From positions 1-33,581 of the forward strand of contig SHYY01000052.1 of NCBI GenBank assembly GCA_009692555.1: a stretch of 33,581 nt of DNA, read 5' to 3'. Origin of the DNA: Myxococcales bacterium. GTDB taxonomy: Bacteria; Myxococcota_A; Polyangia; Palsa-1104; SHYY01. Positions 7,445 through 15,136 of this stretch are shown in pieces (the first letter of the stretch is position 1; each line of letters begins with the position of its first letter). The position numbers and the translations under genes were made by a program. The notes under the pieces were generated by a model. The model made no database searches and was not told where the DNA came from. It saw nothing but the letters and a program-made list of their open reading frames with translations.

Positions 7445-8566
7445 ATGGATCACGGCGACGGCGATCAGAGGTTGAGAAAGGGCGATCGGATCGCGCTCCT
7501 CACGTCGGGTGGTGACGCGCCCGGGATGAACACCGGCCTGCGCGCCGCGGCGAAGGTGGGGGCGGCGCTCGGGCTCGAGGTGCTGGGGGTCGAGGAGGGC
7601 TACAAGGGGTTGATCGAAGGACGTTTTCGGACGCTGGAGCCGCGCGCCCTCGACGACGCCGCCCGTCGCGGAGGCACGCTGATCGGCACCGCGCGATCGA
7701 AGCTGTTCATGACCGAGGAGGGGCGGGCGAGAGCGCGCGAGGAGATCCTCAAGGCGCGCCTGCGCGGGCTGGTGGTCCTCGGTGGCAATGGCTCGCTCAC
7801 CGGGGCGCGCGCGCTCGACGGCACGCTCTGCCACGATGGATCGCCGCTGCGCGTGGTGGGCTTGCCGGCGTCGATCGACAACGACCTCGGCTGCACCGCG
7901 ATGGCGATCGGCGTCGACACCGCGATGAACACGATCATGGAGGCGTGCGATCGGATCGCCGACACGGCGCTGGCCCATCAGCGCGTGTTCATCGTCGAGG
8001 TCATGGGGCGCGACTGCGGGTATCTGGCGATGACCGCCGGGATCGCCACCGGGGCCGACGCGGTCCTGTTCCGCGAGGGCGGCAAGAGCGACGAGCAGAT
8101 CGTCGATCAGGTGATGCGCGCCGTCGAGGCGGCGTTCGCGCGCGCGGCGGGGCGGCGGCATGTGCTGGTGATCAAGAGCGAGGGGGTGAGCTTCGATTCG
8201 GGCAAGCTGAAGGAGGCGGTGGATGCGCGGATCGCCGGGCGCTTCGACACCGATACACGGGTGACGGTGCTAGGGCACGTGGTGCGCGGCGGCTCACCGA
8301 CGGCGTTCGATCGGCTGCTGGCGAGCCGGCTGGCCAATGTCGCGGTGCGTGCGCTGTTCGAGGGGCAGACCCAGGTGATGGCGGGGTGGACCGCGCCGCA
8401 CACCGGGCGGCCTTCGCGGGCGCCGTCGCGGCACGACCCGCATGTGACGCTGTGGCCGCTCGAGGAGGTGCTGGCGGAGACAGCGAAGATGCACTCGGGG
8501 GATTCGGAGGTGGTGAAGTGGCGGGTGAAGGCGCTGTCGGAGGCGGAGGCGGTGCTCTACACGTAG
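7445..8566 (+). CDS. pfkA: 6-phosphofructokinase
   Basis: The 373-residue product phosphorylates fructose 6-phosphate to fructose 1,6-bisphosphate in glycolysis. Visible family motifs are SGGDAPGMN (residues 21-29), GGNGSLTGA (113-121), PASIDND (141-147), MGRDCG, and HVVRGGSPTAFDR near the C-terminus. Asp145 corresponds to the catalytic base (Asp127 of the E. coli enzyme). Ala142 corresponds to Gly124 of E. coli, where PPi-dependent enzymes have Lys, so ATP is the expected donor. The unusual feature is Asn115 in place of the Mg-binding Asp of the usual GGDGS motif. The start is the first ATG in frame; there is no Shine-Dalgarno. The gene converges on the RCC1 gene with a 3-nt gap. Confidence 0.9.
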   Translation: MDHGDGDQRLRKGDRIALLTSGGDAPGMNTGLRAAAKVGAALGLEVLGVEEGYKGLIEGRFRTLEPRALDDAARRGGTLIGTARSKLFMTEEGRARAREEILKARLRGLVVLGGNGSLTGARALDGTLCHDGSPLRVVGLPASIDNDLGCTAMAIGVDTAMNTIMEACDRIADTALAHQRVFIVEVMGRDCGYLAMTAGIATGADAVLFREGGKSDEQIVDQVMRAVEAAFARAAGRRHVLVIKSEGVSFDSGKLKEAVDARIAGRFDTDTRVTVLGHVVRGGSPTAFDRLLASRLANVAVRALFEGQTQVMAGWTAPHTGRPSRAPSRHDPHVTLWPLEEVLAETAKMHSGDSEVVKWRVKALSEAEAVLYT

Positions 8567-8569
8567 CGT

Positions 8570-10897
8570 CTACGGCCAGTTGATGACGGCGGTGGGGGTG
8601 AGGCGATTGGTGGTGGTGCCGTCGCCGATCGTGCCCGAGCCGTTGCTGCCCCAGCAGCGGGCGGTTCCGTCGGAGAGGAGGGCGCAGGAGTCATAGCCGT
8701 TCGTGCTGACCGCCACCGCGCCGGTCACGCCGACCGCGATCGGGACCAGACGATCGGTGGTGGTGCCGTCGCCGATCTGGCCAAAGTAGTTGTACCCCCA
8801 GCAGCGGGCAGCGCCGTCGGCGAGCAGCGCGCAGGTTTGATAGCCGCCGGCGCTGAGGGCGACCGCGCTGGTGATGCCGCTCGGGGTCACCGGCGTGCTG
8901 CGGTTGGTGGTGGTGCCGTCCCCGATCGCGCCGAATAAGTTGTAGCCCCAGCAGCGCAGGGTGCCGTCGCTGCGCACCGCGCAGGTGTGGTAGGCGCCCG
9001 CATCGATCGCCACGGCGTTGGAGAGGCTGCTGACGGTGACCGGCGTCGAGCGGCTGATGGTGGTGCCATCGCCGAGCCCACCGCCGCTGTTTTGGCCCCA
9101 GCAGCGCGCGGAGCCGTCGGAGCGGAGGGCGCAGGTGTGGGAGCCGCCGGCGGTGATCGCCGTCGCGCCGCTGAGGCCGGAGACGGTCACGGGCGTGAGC
9201 CGGTCGGTGGTGGTGCCGTCGCCGAGCTGACCGTTGGCGTTGCCGCCCCAGCAGCGCGCGGTCCCGTCGGCGAGCAGGGCGCAGGCGTGGCTGCTCCCGA
9301 CGGCGAGGGCGACCGCGCCCGCGAGCCCGTAGACGGCGACCGGCGTGGTGCGGCTGGTGTAGGTGACGTCGCCGAGCTGCCCGTAGGTGTTCTGGCCCCA
9401 GCAGCGCGCGGTGCCGTCGTTGCGGAGGGCACACGAGAAGTAGGTGCCCAGGGCCACCGCCGCCGCGTCGGAGAGGCCGCTCACCCTGACCGGCGAGTTG
9501 CGCTGGGTGTTGCTCCCGTCGCCGATCTGCCCCTCGGTGTTGCGCCCCCAGCAGCGCACCGTGCCGTCGTGGCGCAGCGCACAGGCGTGGAGGCCGCCGA
9601 CGGCGATCTGTGGCATCGCCGCCGCGTCGGAGAGGCCGCTGACGGTGACGGGCGAGGTGCGGGTGGCGGTGGTTCCGTCGCCGATCTGTCCGTGGGCGTT
9701 GGCGCCCCAGCAGCGCGCGGTCCCGTCGGAGAGCAGCGCGCAGGCGTGGTTGCCGCCGACAGCGACCACCCCGGCGCTGGCGAGCCCCGGGAGGAGAACC
9801 AGGGTGGACCGGTTGATCGTGGTGCCGTCGCCGACCTGGCCGCTGGCATTGTAGCCCCAGCAGCGCAGCGTGCCGTCGGAGATCCGCGCGCACGAGGAGT
9901 CGCCGCCGCTGTCGACGCCGGTGGCGGAGGCGAGGCCGCTCACCGCGACGGATGTGGTGCGGTTGGTGGTGGTGCCGTCGCCGAGCTGCCCGGAGCTGTT
10001 TCCCCCCCAGCAACGCGCGGTGCCGTCGGAGCGGGCGGCGCACACGTGGTAGGCGCCCGCAGAGAGGTCGATCACAGCCGAGAGGCCGCTCACCGCGACC
10101 GAGGTCGTGCGGGTGATGGTGGTGCCGTCGCCCAGTTGCCCTATGGAGTTGTAGCCCCAGCAGCGCGCGGTGCCGCCGGAGCGGACCGCGCACGTGGAGA
10201 AGGCCCCCGCGCTGATCGCGGTGGCGGCGGAGAGGCCCGACACCGTGACCGGCGTCGTGCGGTTGGTGGTCGTACCGTCGCCCAGCTGGCCGACGGTGTT
10301 GTAGCCCCAGCAGCGTGCGGTGCCGTCGCTGAGCACCGCGCAGGAGTGGGAGTTGCCTGCGGTGATCGCGATGACGCTGGACAGTCCGTACGCCGTCACC
10401 GCCGAGAGGCGGTTGGTGGTCGTGCCATCGCCCAGCTCTCCGTAGGTGTTCTCGCCCCAGCAGCGCACCGTGCCGTCGCCGAGGAGCGCGCAGGTGTGGT
10501 ACTGGCCCCCGCTGATCGCGATCGCGCCCGAGATCCCGCTGACGGTGACCGGAGTGGTGCTGTCGGTGCCGGTGCCGTCGCCCAGCTGGCCGTGAAAGTT
10601 ATGTCCCCAGCAGCGAACCGTGCCGTCGTTTCGGAGGGCGCAGGAGTGGTCGTATCCGACGCCGAGGCGGCCGGCGATGCGGCTCCCCGCGAGGCGCACC
10701 TCCTGCTCGATGGGCGCAGAGTCTTCGGGTGCGAGGGAGCCGCAGCCGAGGGGCAGGGTGGCGAGGGCGAGCAGGATCGGGGCGGTGCGGGCCTTGGTCC
10801 TCGGCTTCTCCAGTGCGATTGCGCCCCCGACAGAGCACCCGCCATGCCACGACGGAAGCGTCGCAGCGACGGGAGAGGTCCGATCCGTCCGACGCAA
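8570..10897 (-). CDS. RCC1-repeat lipoprotein with 14 repeats
   Basis: The product is built of 14 RCC1-type repeats of about 50 residues, each with the core CALxxDGTxRCWGxNxxGQLGDGT. Seven such repeats form one RCC1 propeller, so 14 suggest two. Each repeat carries a Cys pair eight residues apart (C-x7-C), probably a disulfide in this exported protein. Before the repeats is a signal peptide ending LPLGC. The N-terminus is uncertain. The only standard in-frame start upstream is the TTG at 10897, which gives an unusually long n-region of about 40 residues; a nonstandard start near 10815 is possible. At DNA level it is a tandem array with a period of about 150 bp between 8600 and 10660. In Myxococcota such proteins are commonly surface or periplasmic; the ligand is unknown. 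Confidence 0.8.
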   Translation of the reverse strand: MRRTDRTSPVAATLPSWHGGCSVGGAIALEKPRTKARTAPILLALATLPLGCGSLAPEDSAPIEQEVRLAGSRIAGRLGVGYDHSCALRNDGTVRCWGHNFHGQLGDGTGTDSTTPVTVSGISGAIAISGGQYHTCALLGDGTVRCWGENTYGELGDGTTTNRLSAVTAYGLSSVIAITAGNSHSCAVLSDGTARCWGYNTVGQLGDGTTTNRTTPVTVSGLSAATAISAGAFSTCAVRSGGTARCWGYNSIGQLGDGTTITRTTSVAVSGLSAVIDLSAGAYHVCAARSDGTARCWGGNSSGQLGDGTTTNRTTSVAVSGLASATGVDSGGDSSCARISDGTLRCWGYNASGQVGDGTTINRSTLVLLPGLASAGVVAVGGNHACALLSDGTARCWGANAHGQIGDGTTATRTSPVTVSGLSDAAAMPQIAVGGLHACALRHDGTVRCWGRNTEGQIGDGSNTQRNSPVRVSGLSDAAAVALGTYFSCALRNDGTARCWGQNTYGQLGDVTYTSRTTPVAVYGLAGAVALAVGSSHACALLADGTARCWGGNANGQLGDGTTTDRLTPVTVSGLSGATAITAGGSHTCALRSDGSARCWGQNSGGGLGDGTTISRSTPVTVSSLSNAVAIDAGAYHTCAVRSDGTLRCWGYNLFGAIGDGTTTNRSTPVTPSGITSAVALSAGGYQTCALLADGAARCWGYNYFGQIGDGTTTDRLVPIAVGVTGAVAVSTNGYDSCALLSDGTARCWGSNGSGTIGDGTTTNRLTPTAVINWP
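8600..10660 (-). repeat. Tandem array, about 150-bp period, 14 copies
   Basis: This is the coding array of the RCC1 repeats. The strings CCCCAGCAGCG and GTGGTGCCGTCGCC (plus strand) recur about every 150 bp with small differences, consistent with expansion and recombination between copies. Confidence 0.85.
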
Positions 10898-10908
10898 GAA
10901 TCTTGCGT
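10892..10908. promoter_or_regulatory. 7-bp-arm palindrome, possible operator
   Basis: ACGCAAG-AAT-CTTGCGT is a perfect 7+7 inverted repeat. It overlaps the putative TTG start of the RCC1 gene and lies about 120 bp upstream of the aminotransferase gene. A related half-site CTTGCGCACG occurs about 15 bp to the right. It resembles a regulator site, but no regulator gene is nearby. Confidence 0.3.
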
Positions 10909-10993
10909 GCCGGGCAACATCTTGCGCACGCAGGGGGAAGTTCTCCGACGGAGCGAAGGGGGGAGCGAGGGCGACCGATCACTCCGTTTTTGC

Positions 10994-11023
10994 TTGGCCG
11001 GGGAGCGGACCCGGTGGTAAACG
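10994..11023 (+). promoter_or_regulatory. Candidate promoter of the aminotransferase gene
   Basis: TTGGCC (10994-10999), an 18-nt spacer and TAAACG (11018-11023) end 6 nt before the ATG at 11030. This predicts a leaderless transcript. Confidence 0.3.
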
Positions 11024-11029
11024 GACGGC

Positions 11030-11968
11030 ATGGGCCACCCCGGAGTACTTTCCCCCGTCTCCAAGATATGGCTCGACGGCAAGCTGGTGGACTGGAGCGC
11101 GGCCTCGGTGCACGTCCTCACCCACTCGCTCCACTACGGCGTCGCGGCCTTCGAGGGCATCCGCCTCTACCCGCGCGGCGACGGGCGGAGCGCGGTGTTC
11201 CGGCTCGAGGATCACATCGGGCGGCTGCTCGACTCCTGCCACATCTGCACCCTCGAGCCGCCCTTCTCGCGCGCGGAGCTGGCGGGCGCCTGCCTCGACA
11301 CGCTGCGCGCCAACCGGATGACCGAGGCCTACATCCGCCCGATCATCTTCCTCGGCGACGGTGGGCTGGGCCTCGGCTCGCGCGATGTGCCGACGCGGGT
11401 GGCGGTGGCGGCCTACCAGTGGGGCGCCTACCTCGGCGAGGACGGGGTCCAAACCGGGATCCGCGCCAAGGTGTCGTCGTTCACGCGCGGGGCGCTGAAC
11501 TCGGCGATGTCAAAAGGCAAGATCAGCGGGCAGTACGTCAACTCGGTGCTCGCCAAGCGCGAGGTGATGCGCGCGGGCTACGAGGAGGCGATTCTGCTCG
11601 ACGCGCAGGGGCACGTCGCCGAGGCGTCGGGCGAGAACATCTTCATCGCCAAGCATGGGCGCCTGATCACGCCGCCGCTCTCGTCGCCGATCCTCGCCGG
11701 GATCACCCGCGACACGACGATCACCCTGGCCCGCGACCTCGGGATCACCGTCGAGGAGCGGACCTTCGCGCGCGACGAGCTGTACATCGCCGATGAGGTG
11801 TTCCTCACCGGCACCGCGGCAGAGCTGACGCCGGTGCGCGAGGTGGACGACCGCCGGATCGGGACGGGCGAGCCGGGATCGATCACCCGGCGCCTGCAGG
11901 AGACCTTCTTCAGCCTCGTGCGCGGTGCAGCACCGACGCGGCACGCCGAGTGGCTCAGCTACCTGTAG
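11030..11968 (+). CDS. ilvE: Branched-chain amino acid aminotransferase
   Basis: The 312-residue cytosolic PLP enzyme carries out the final transamination in Leu, Ile and Val synthesis and the first step of their breakdown. The fold-type IV signature is clear. The catalytic Lys is Lys164, five residues before Tyr in KISGQY. It is followed by GYEEAILLDAQGHVAEASGEN, ITPPLSSPILAGITRD, and LYIADEVFLTGTAAELTPVREVD. This order matches bacterial IlvE closely, and the length (about 305-315) is normal. No Shine-Dalgarno precedes the ATG; a promoter-like pair ends 6 nt upstream. The 3' end overlaps the convergent VOC gene by 14 nt. No other branched-chain biosynthesis genes are in the window. Confidence 0.92.
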   Translation: MGHPGVLSPVSKIWLDGKLVDWSAASVHVLTHSLHYGVAAFEGIRLYPRGDGRSAVFRLEDHIGRLLDSCHICTLEPPFSRAELAGACLDTLRANRMTEAYIRPIIFLGDGGLGLGSRDVPTRVAVAAYQWGAYLGEDGVQTGIRAKVSSFTRGALNSAMSKGKISGQYVNSVLAKREVMRAGYEEAILLDAQGHVAEASGENIFIAKHGRLITPPLSSPILAGITRDTTITLARDLGITVEERTFARDELYIADEVFLTGTAAELTPVREVDDRRIGTGEPGSITRRLQETFFSLVRGAAPTRHAEWLSYL

Positions 11969-12401
11969 ACGTCCGATCGCTGATCGGCGGGTGGTAGATG
12001 AACTGGACCGCGTTGCCGTCGGGGTCGTCGGCGTAGAAGCTGCGGGCGCCGTCGCGGTGGGTGCGCGGCGCGGCATGGGGCGGGACGCCGCGGGAGGCGA
12101 GGTGGGTGGCCCAGGCGTCGACGTCCTCGGGGCGCGGGACGACGATCCCGAGGTGGGCGAGGTGCTGGCCGCGACGTGACTTGAAGGCATCGCGATCTTC
12201 GCCGTCGTCATCGGGCGGCTCGTAGCGATGAAGGGCCAGGTTGTCGCCCGCGAGGTGGAGGTAGACGTTGTCGGGATCGGGGCGCCACTCGACGGTGAAG
12301 CCGACGACGGCGACGTAGAAGCGCTCGCACGCCTCGAGGTCACCGACGGTGAGCGCGACGTGGCGGAGGCCGATCACGAGGGGCGGGAGGGTCGATTCCA
12401 T
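11955..12401 (-). CDS. VOC-family (glyoxalase/dioxygenase fold) protein
   Basis: The 148-residue product has the paired beta-alpha-beta-beta-beta modules of the VOC superfamily. Module one starts LRHVALTVGDLEACERFY with a candidate metal His. Module two starts HLAHLGIVVPRPEDVDAW and ends FYADDPDGNAVQFIYH. The DPDGN turn is typical. The position after it that often supplies a metal Glu is Gln here, so the metal site may be altered or the role may not be catalytic. The substrate is unknown. The ATG at 12401-12399 has no Shine-Dalgarno, but TACCAT lies 6 nt upstream. Its promoter region is shared with the divergent S1-domain gene 87 bp away. Confidence 0.8.
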   Translation of the reverse strand: MESTLPPLVIGLRHVALTVGDLEACERFYVAVVGFTVEWRPDPDNVYLHLAGDNLALHRYEPPDDDGEDRDAFKSRRGQHLAHLGIVVPRPEDVDAWATHLASRGVPPHAAPRTHRDGARSFYADDPDGNAVQFIYHPPISDRTSTGS

Positions 12402-12407
12402 CGCGGC

Positions 12408-12413
12408 ATGGTA
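12408..12413 (-). promoter_or_regulatory. Candidate -10 box for VOC gene
   Basis: On the minus strand TACCAT ends 6 nt before the ATG. No strong -35 box is seen. Confidence 0.25.
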
Positions 12414-12450
12414 GCGCGGTCCGGGAACGGACGGGAAAGCTCGGCGGTGC

Positions 12451-12480
12451 TTGACGCGCGCCGGCCGCCTGTCCCAAGCT
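12451..12480 (+). promoter_or_regulatory. Candidate promoter of the S1-domain gene
   Basis: TTGACG (12451-12456), an 18-nt spacer and CAAGCT (12475-12480) are followed by only 8 nt before the ATG at 12489. The -35 box is good and the -10 is weak. A leaderless mRNA is predicted. Confidence 0.4.
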
Positions 12481-12488
12481 GCCCCCAC

Positions 12489-13694
12489 ATGCCCGACAAC
12501 GAACAGCCGAAGAACGACTTCGCCTCGATGCTGGCCGCGTACGAGAGCGAGAATGCTGCACCGCAGCGCAAGCGGCCGAAGCCCGGCGACGCCGTGAGCG
12601 GCCGGATCGTCTCGATCGGCCAGGAGTCGGTGTTCGTCGACCTCGGCGGGAAGTCGGAGGGTTCGCTTTCGGTTCTCGAGGTGCGCGACCCGGAGACCGG
12701 CAAGCTCACGGTCGCGGTCGGGGACACGATCGAGGCGACGGTGGTGGAGAGCGAGGACGGCGGCCTGGTGCTGCGGCGCAAGCTCGGGCGCGGCAAGCAG
12801 GCGCACCGGGAGCTGGCGCAGGCCTTCGAGCACGGCATCCCGGTCGAGGGGCTGGTGGGCGCGGTCAACAGGGGCGGCGTCGAGGTGACGATCGCCGGCG
12901 CGCGCGCCTTCTGCCCGATCTCGCAGCTCGACCTCCGCCACACCGAGGACGCGACACCGTTCGTCGGGCAGCGGCTCTCGTTCCGGATCACCCGCTTCGA
13001 GGAGGACGATCGCGGCCGGACCAACATCGTGGTCTCGCGGCGCTCGCTGCTGGAGGAGGAGGCGCGCGGGCGGGCCGAGGTCACCCGCGCCCGCCTGCAC
13101 GTCGGCGCGGTGATGGCCGGGATCGTGACCACGCTCAAGGACTACGGCGCCTTCATCGATCTCGGCGGGCTCGAGGGGATGCTCCATGTGAGCGAGATCG
13201 GGTTCGCCCGCGTCGGCAAGCCCAGCGAGGTGCTCTCCGTCGGGCAGGGCGTGCAGGTGCAGATCCTGAAGATCGAGAAGAGCGGCGATCCGAAGCGGCC
13301 GGAGAAGATCGCGCTGTCGCTGAAGTCGCTGGAGAAGGATCCGTGGGACGAGATCGTGGCGGGCTTCCCCGAGGGCTCGCGGCGCCGCGGAAAGGTGATG
13401 CGGATCGAGCAGTTCGGGGCGTTCATCGAGCTCGCGCCGGGGATCGAGGGGCTGGCCCACATCAGCGAGCTGGGCGGCGGCAAGCAGGTCAAGCATGCCC
13501 GGCAGGTGGTGAAGGTCGGGGAGGCGGTGGAGGTGACGGTGCTGGGGGTCGATCGCGACAAGCGCCGCATCTCGCTCGCGCTGGCGGCGGCTGCCGAGGA
13601 GGGCGACAGCGACGGTGACGCACCTCCGATCGCGAGCCCGCCGACGACCGGCTTCGGGACCTTCGGCGATCTGCTCCGCAAGGGTAAGAAGTAG
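12489..13694 (+). CDS. RNA-binding protein with four S1 domains
   Basis: The 401-residue protein has four OB-fold S1 domains at about residues 31-97, 116-185, 204-280 and 297-367. Domains three and four are the most canonical (KDYGAFIDLGGLEGMLHVSE and EQFGAFIELAPGIEGLAHISE). Domain one (GQESVFVDLGGKSEG) is good and domain two (NRGGVEVTIAGARAFCPISQ) is more divergent. This is the layout of ribosomal protein S1-like factors, shorter than the six-domain E. coli S1. It may be an auxiliary S1 paralogue, since the genome probably also has a full-length rpsA; that is an inference. The C-terminus ends in an acidic linker and a basic tail (LLRKGKK). The product would bind RNA in the cytosol. It appears to be transcribed alone. 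Confidence 0.88.
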   Translation: MPDNEQPKNDFASMLAAYESENAAPQRKRPKPGDAVSGRIVSIGQESVFVDLGGKSEGSLSVLEVRDPETGKLTVAVGDTIEATVVESEDGGLVLRRKLGRGKQAHRELAQAFEHGIPVEGLVGAVNRGGVEVTIAGARAFCPISQLDLRHTEDATPFVGQRLSFRITRFEEDDRGRTNIVVSRRSLLEEEARGRAEVTRARLHVGAVMAGIVTTLKDYGAFIDLGGLEGMLHVSEIGFARVGKPSEVLSVGQGVQVQILKIEKSGDPKRPEKIALSLKSLEKDPWDEIVAGFPEGSRRRGKVMRIEQFGAFIELAPGIEGLAHISELGGGKQVKHARQVVKVGEAVEVTVLGVDRDKRRISLALAAAAEEGDSDGDAPPIASPPTTGFGTFGDLLRKGKK

Positions 13695-13744
13695 GCGCTT
13701 TCGTCGCGGCGCTACCGTCGACCACGGCGTGACCGGCAGGCTCC

Positions 13745-13756
13745 GGGCGATCGCCC
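13745..13756. other. Palindromes in the gap before the AbiEii-like operon
   Basis: GGGCGATCGCCC is a perfect 12-bp palindrome. Nine bases further, GTGATC (13765-13770) and GATCAC (13778-13783) form another 6-bp inverted repeat. They lie in the 173-bp gap upstream of the nucleotidyltransferase gene and may serve as a terminator for the S1 gene or an operator for the operon. Confidence 0.3.
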
Positions 13757-13867
13757 TCCCGGGTGTGATCCACTCGCGATCACCCCCCGCCCTCCCACCC
13801 CTCCCGCCCGTCCGCGTTGCACCGGCGCGCCGACGCGCCTACGATGCGGGACGAGGAGGATGGCGCC

Positions 13868-14548
13868 GTGGCCGCAACCGAATCGCTCGCGGACTGGGAG
13901 CGGCTGTTGGCCGCCGAGCGCCACCTCCAGCAGTTGATCCCCGGAGCGGTCCTCGTCGGGGGCACGGCCGCGGCGCTGCACGTCGGACACCGGCGCAGCC
14001 ACGACGGCGACCACGTCCTGGACGACCTTCGGGATCGCTTCGACGAAGTCCTGTCGACGCTGGAGTCCGTCGCGGGTTGGGAGACGGAACGCGTGCGGCG
14101 GCCGGTGCTGGTCCTCGGGAGCCTCGACGGAATCCCGACCGGAATCCGTCAGCTTCGCCGCTTGCGGCCGCTGGAGACCGAGCAGGTGGCGGGGCTCCGC
14201 GTACCGACGCTGGCCGAGATGGCGCGGATCAAGGCGTGGCTGCTCGCGACGCGCTACACGGTCCGGGACTACCTCGATGCCGTGGTGCTCTTCGAGCGCC
14301 TCGGCGAGGCAGGCGTGGTCGCGGCCCTGGCGTCGTTCGACGAGCTCTACGCGCAGCTCTCGGGGGCGTCGCCGCTCGCCGAGGTGGCCGAACACCTCGC
14401 CGCGGCGGCACCGGCGGATGGGCCGGAGGTGGACCTGCGAAGCTACCGGGGGCTGGGGGCGCCATGGAACGACTGGCGCCACGTCGCCCTGCGCGGGCGT
14501 GAGTGGGCCCAGGTCGTGGCCCGCGTGATCCTGGGAGAGCCGCAGTGA
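13868..14548 (+). CDS. AbiEii-like nucleotidyltransferase (putative toxin)
   Basis: The 226-residue product belongs to the minimal nucleotidyltransferase superfamily. The pol-beta-type motif LVGGTAAALHVGHRRSHDGD has GG at 31-32 and acidic residues Asp46 and Asp48. A second block, RIKAWLLATRYTVRDYLD (Lys122, Asp134, Asp137), matches the conserved Lys and the KDxxD-type region of AbiEii/AbiGii proteins. Such enzymes act as toxins in AbiE-type phage-resistance systems by transferring nucleotides. The GTG at 13868 is chosen because AGGAGG (13854-13859) lies 8 nt upstream; an ATG at 13844 lies upstream of that site and is less likely. The 3' end overlaps the next gene by 4 nt (GTGA). The catalytic motifs look intact. 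Confidence 0.7.
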   Translation: MAATESLADWERLLAAERHLQQLIPGAVLVGGTAAALHVGHRRSHDGDHVLDDLRDRFDEVLSTLESVAGWETERVRRPVLVLGSLDGIPTGIRQLRRLRPLETEQVAGLRVPTLAEMARIKAWLLATRYTVRDYLDAVVLFERLGEAGVVAALASFDELYAQLSGASPLAEVAEHLAAAAPADGPEVDLRSYRGLGAPWNDWRHVALRGREWAQVVARVILGEPQ

Positions 14549-14820
14549 GGTCGCTGCGTGACTCCCGTGCGCTCTGGAACCGCAATGCGCTCGACCTGCG
14601 CAGCGAGGAGATCATCGCGCAGATCCTGGATCGCGGCGAGATATGGGCTTGGCGGGAGCTCTATCGCCTCGCGGGCGAAGATGCCGAACTGCGGCGTCGC
14701 ATTCGTCGCGTGGTGGAGCGCGTGCCGCTCGCTTGTGGCCATTTCTGGCTGGCCGCCCTCGCCAATCTGGGCGAGGTGGTGGACGTGGGAATGGCGCTTC
14801 CCGAGGAGCAGGGAACCTGA
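14545..14820 (+). CDS. Small helical partner of the nucleotidyltransferase (putative antitoxin)
   Basis: The 91-residue, mostly helical, charged protein starts at GTG 14545 inside the stop of the upstream gene. The pattern DLRSEEIIAQILDRGEIWAWRELYRLAG, then a basic helix and GHFWLAAL, resembles the small DUF6922-like proteins often found next to AbiEii-type nucleotidyltransferases. This comparison is by memory. The tight coupling suggests the two products work together, most simply as antitoxin and toxin. The order is unusual for AbiE, where the antitoxin gene comes first. It carries no recognisable DNA-binding wing. Confidence 0.55.
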   Translation: MRSLRDSRALWNRNALDLRSEEIIAQILDRGEIWAWRELYRLAGEDAELRRRIRRVVERVPLACGHFWLAALANLGEVVDVGMALPEEQGT

Positions 14821-14839
14821 TGAACGGTGCTCCCAAGAA

Positions 14840-15136
14840 ATGAAGGCACTGCGTAATTCGGGCTTCGCCTGGGGTCTGCTCGCGTTCGTCCTGTCGTGCC
14901 TGACGAGCCTGAGCTGGCGCGCTAGGGCGCTTTCCTGCGGGGCGCCAACCATTCAGCTCGTCCTGAAAATCGTGACCGTGGACGGCGGCACGAAGGCTTT
15001 CCCCGAGAACCCGGAAGGGTTCCGAATGATCAGCCCCGCCAGCGAGGACGATGATCCGCTTGCAGCCACCTATGTGGTGAGTGCTTTCGACCCGGATTTC
15101 GGCTCCCGAGGACTTCGTCTGCGGAGGAGGCAATGA
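14840..15136 (+). CDS. Small exported protein, unknown function
   Basis: The 98-residue ORF begins with a hydrophobic signal-like segment (MKALRNSGFAWGLLAFVLSC...), probably cleaved after RARA near residue 30. The mature part is about 68 residues. It has no Shine-Dalgarno. A seven-codon mini-ORF (14820-14843) connects the upstream stop to this ATG. The stop overlaps the next start as ATGA. GC content is visibly lower than in the flanking genes. In another frame around 15105-15130 the sequence EDFVCGGG continues plausibly, so a frameshift near the 3' end is possible. The family is not recognised. Confidence 0.45.
   Translation: MKALRNSGFAWGLLAFVLSCLTSLSWRARALSCGAPTIQLVLKIVTVDGGTKAFPENPEGFRMISPASEDDDPLAATYVVSAFDPDFGSRGLRLRRRQ

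Noticed and set aside
13844-13867. ATG at 13844 as start of the nucleotidyltransferase
   Set aside because: The AGGAGG at 13854-13859 lies downstream of that ATG and 8 nt before the GTG at 13868.
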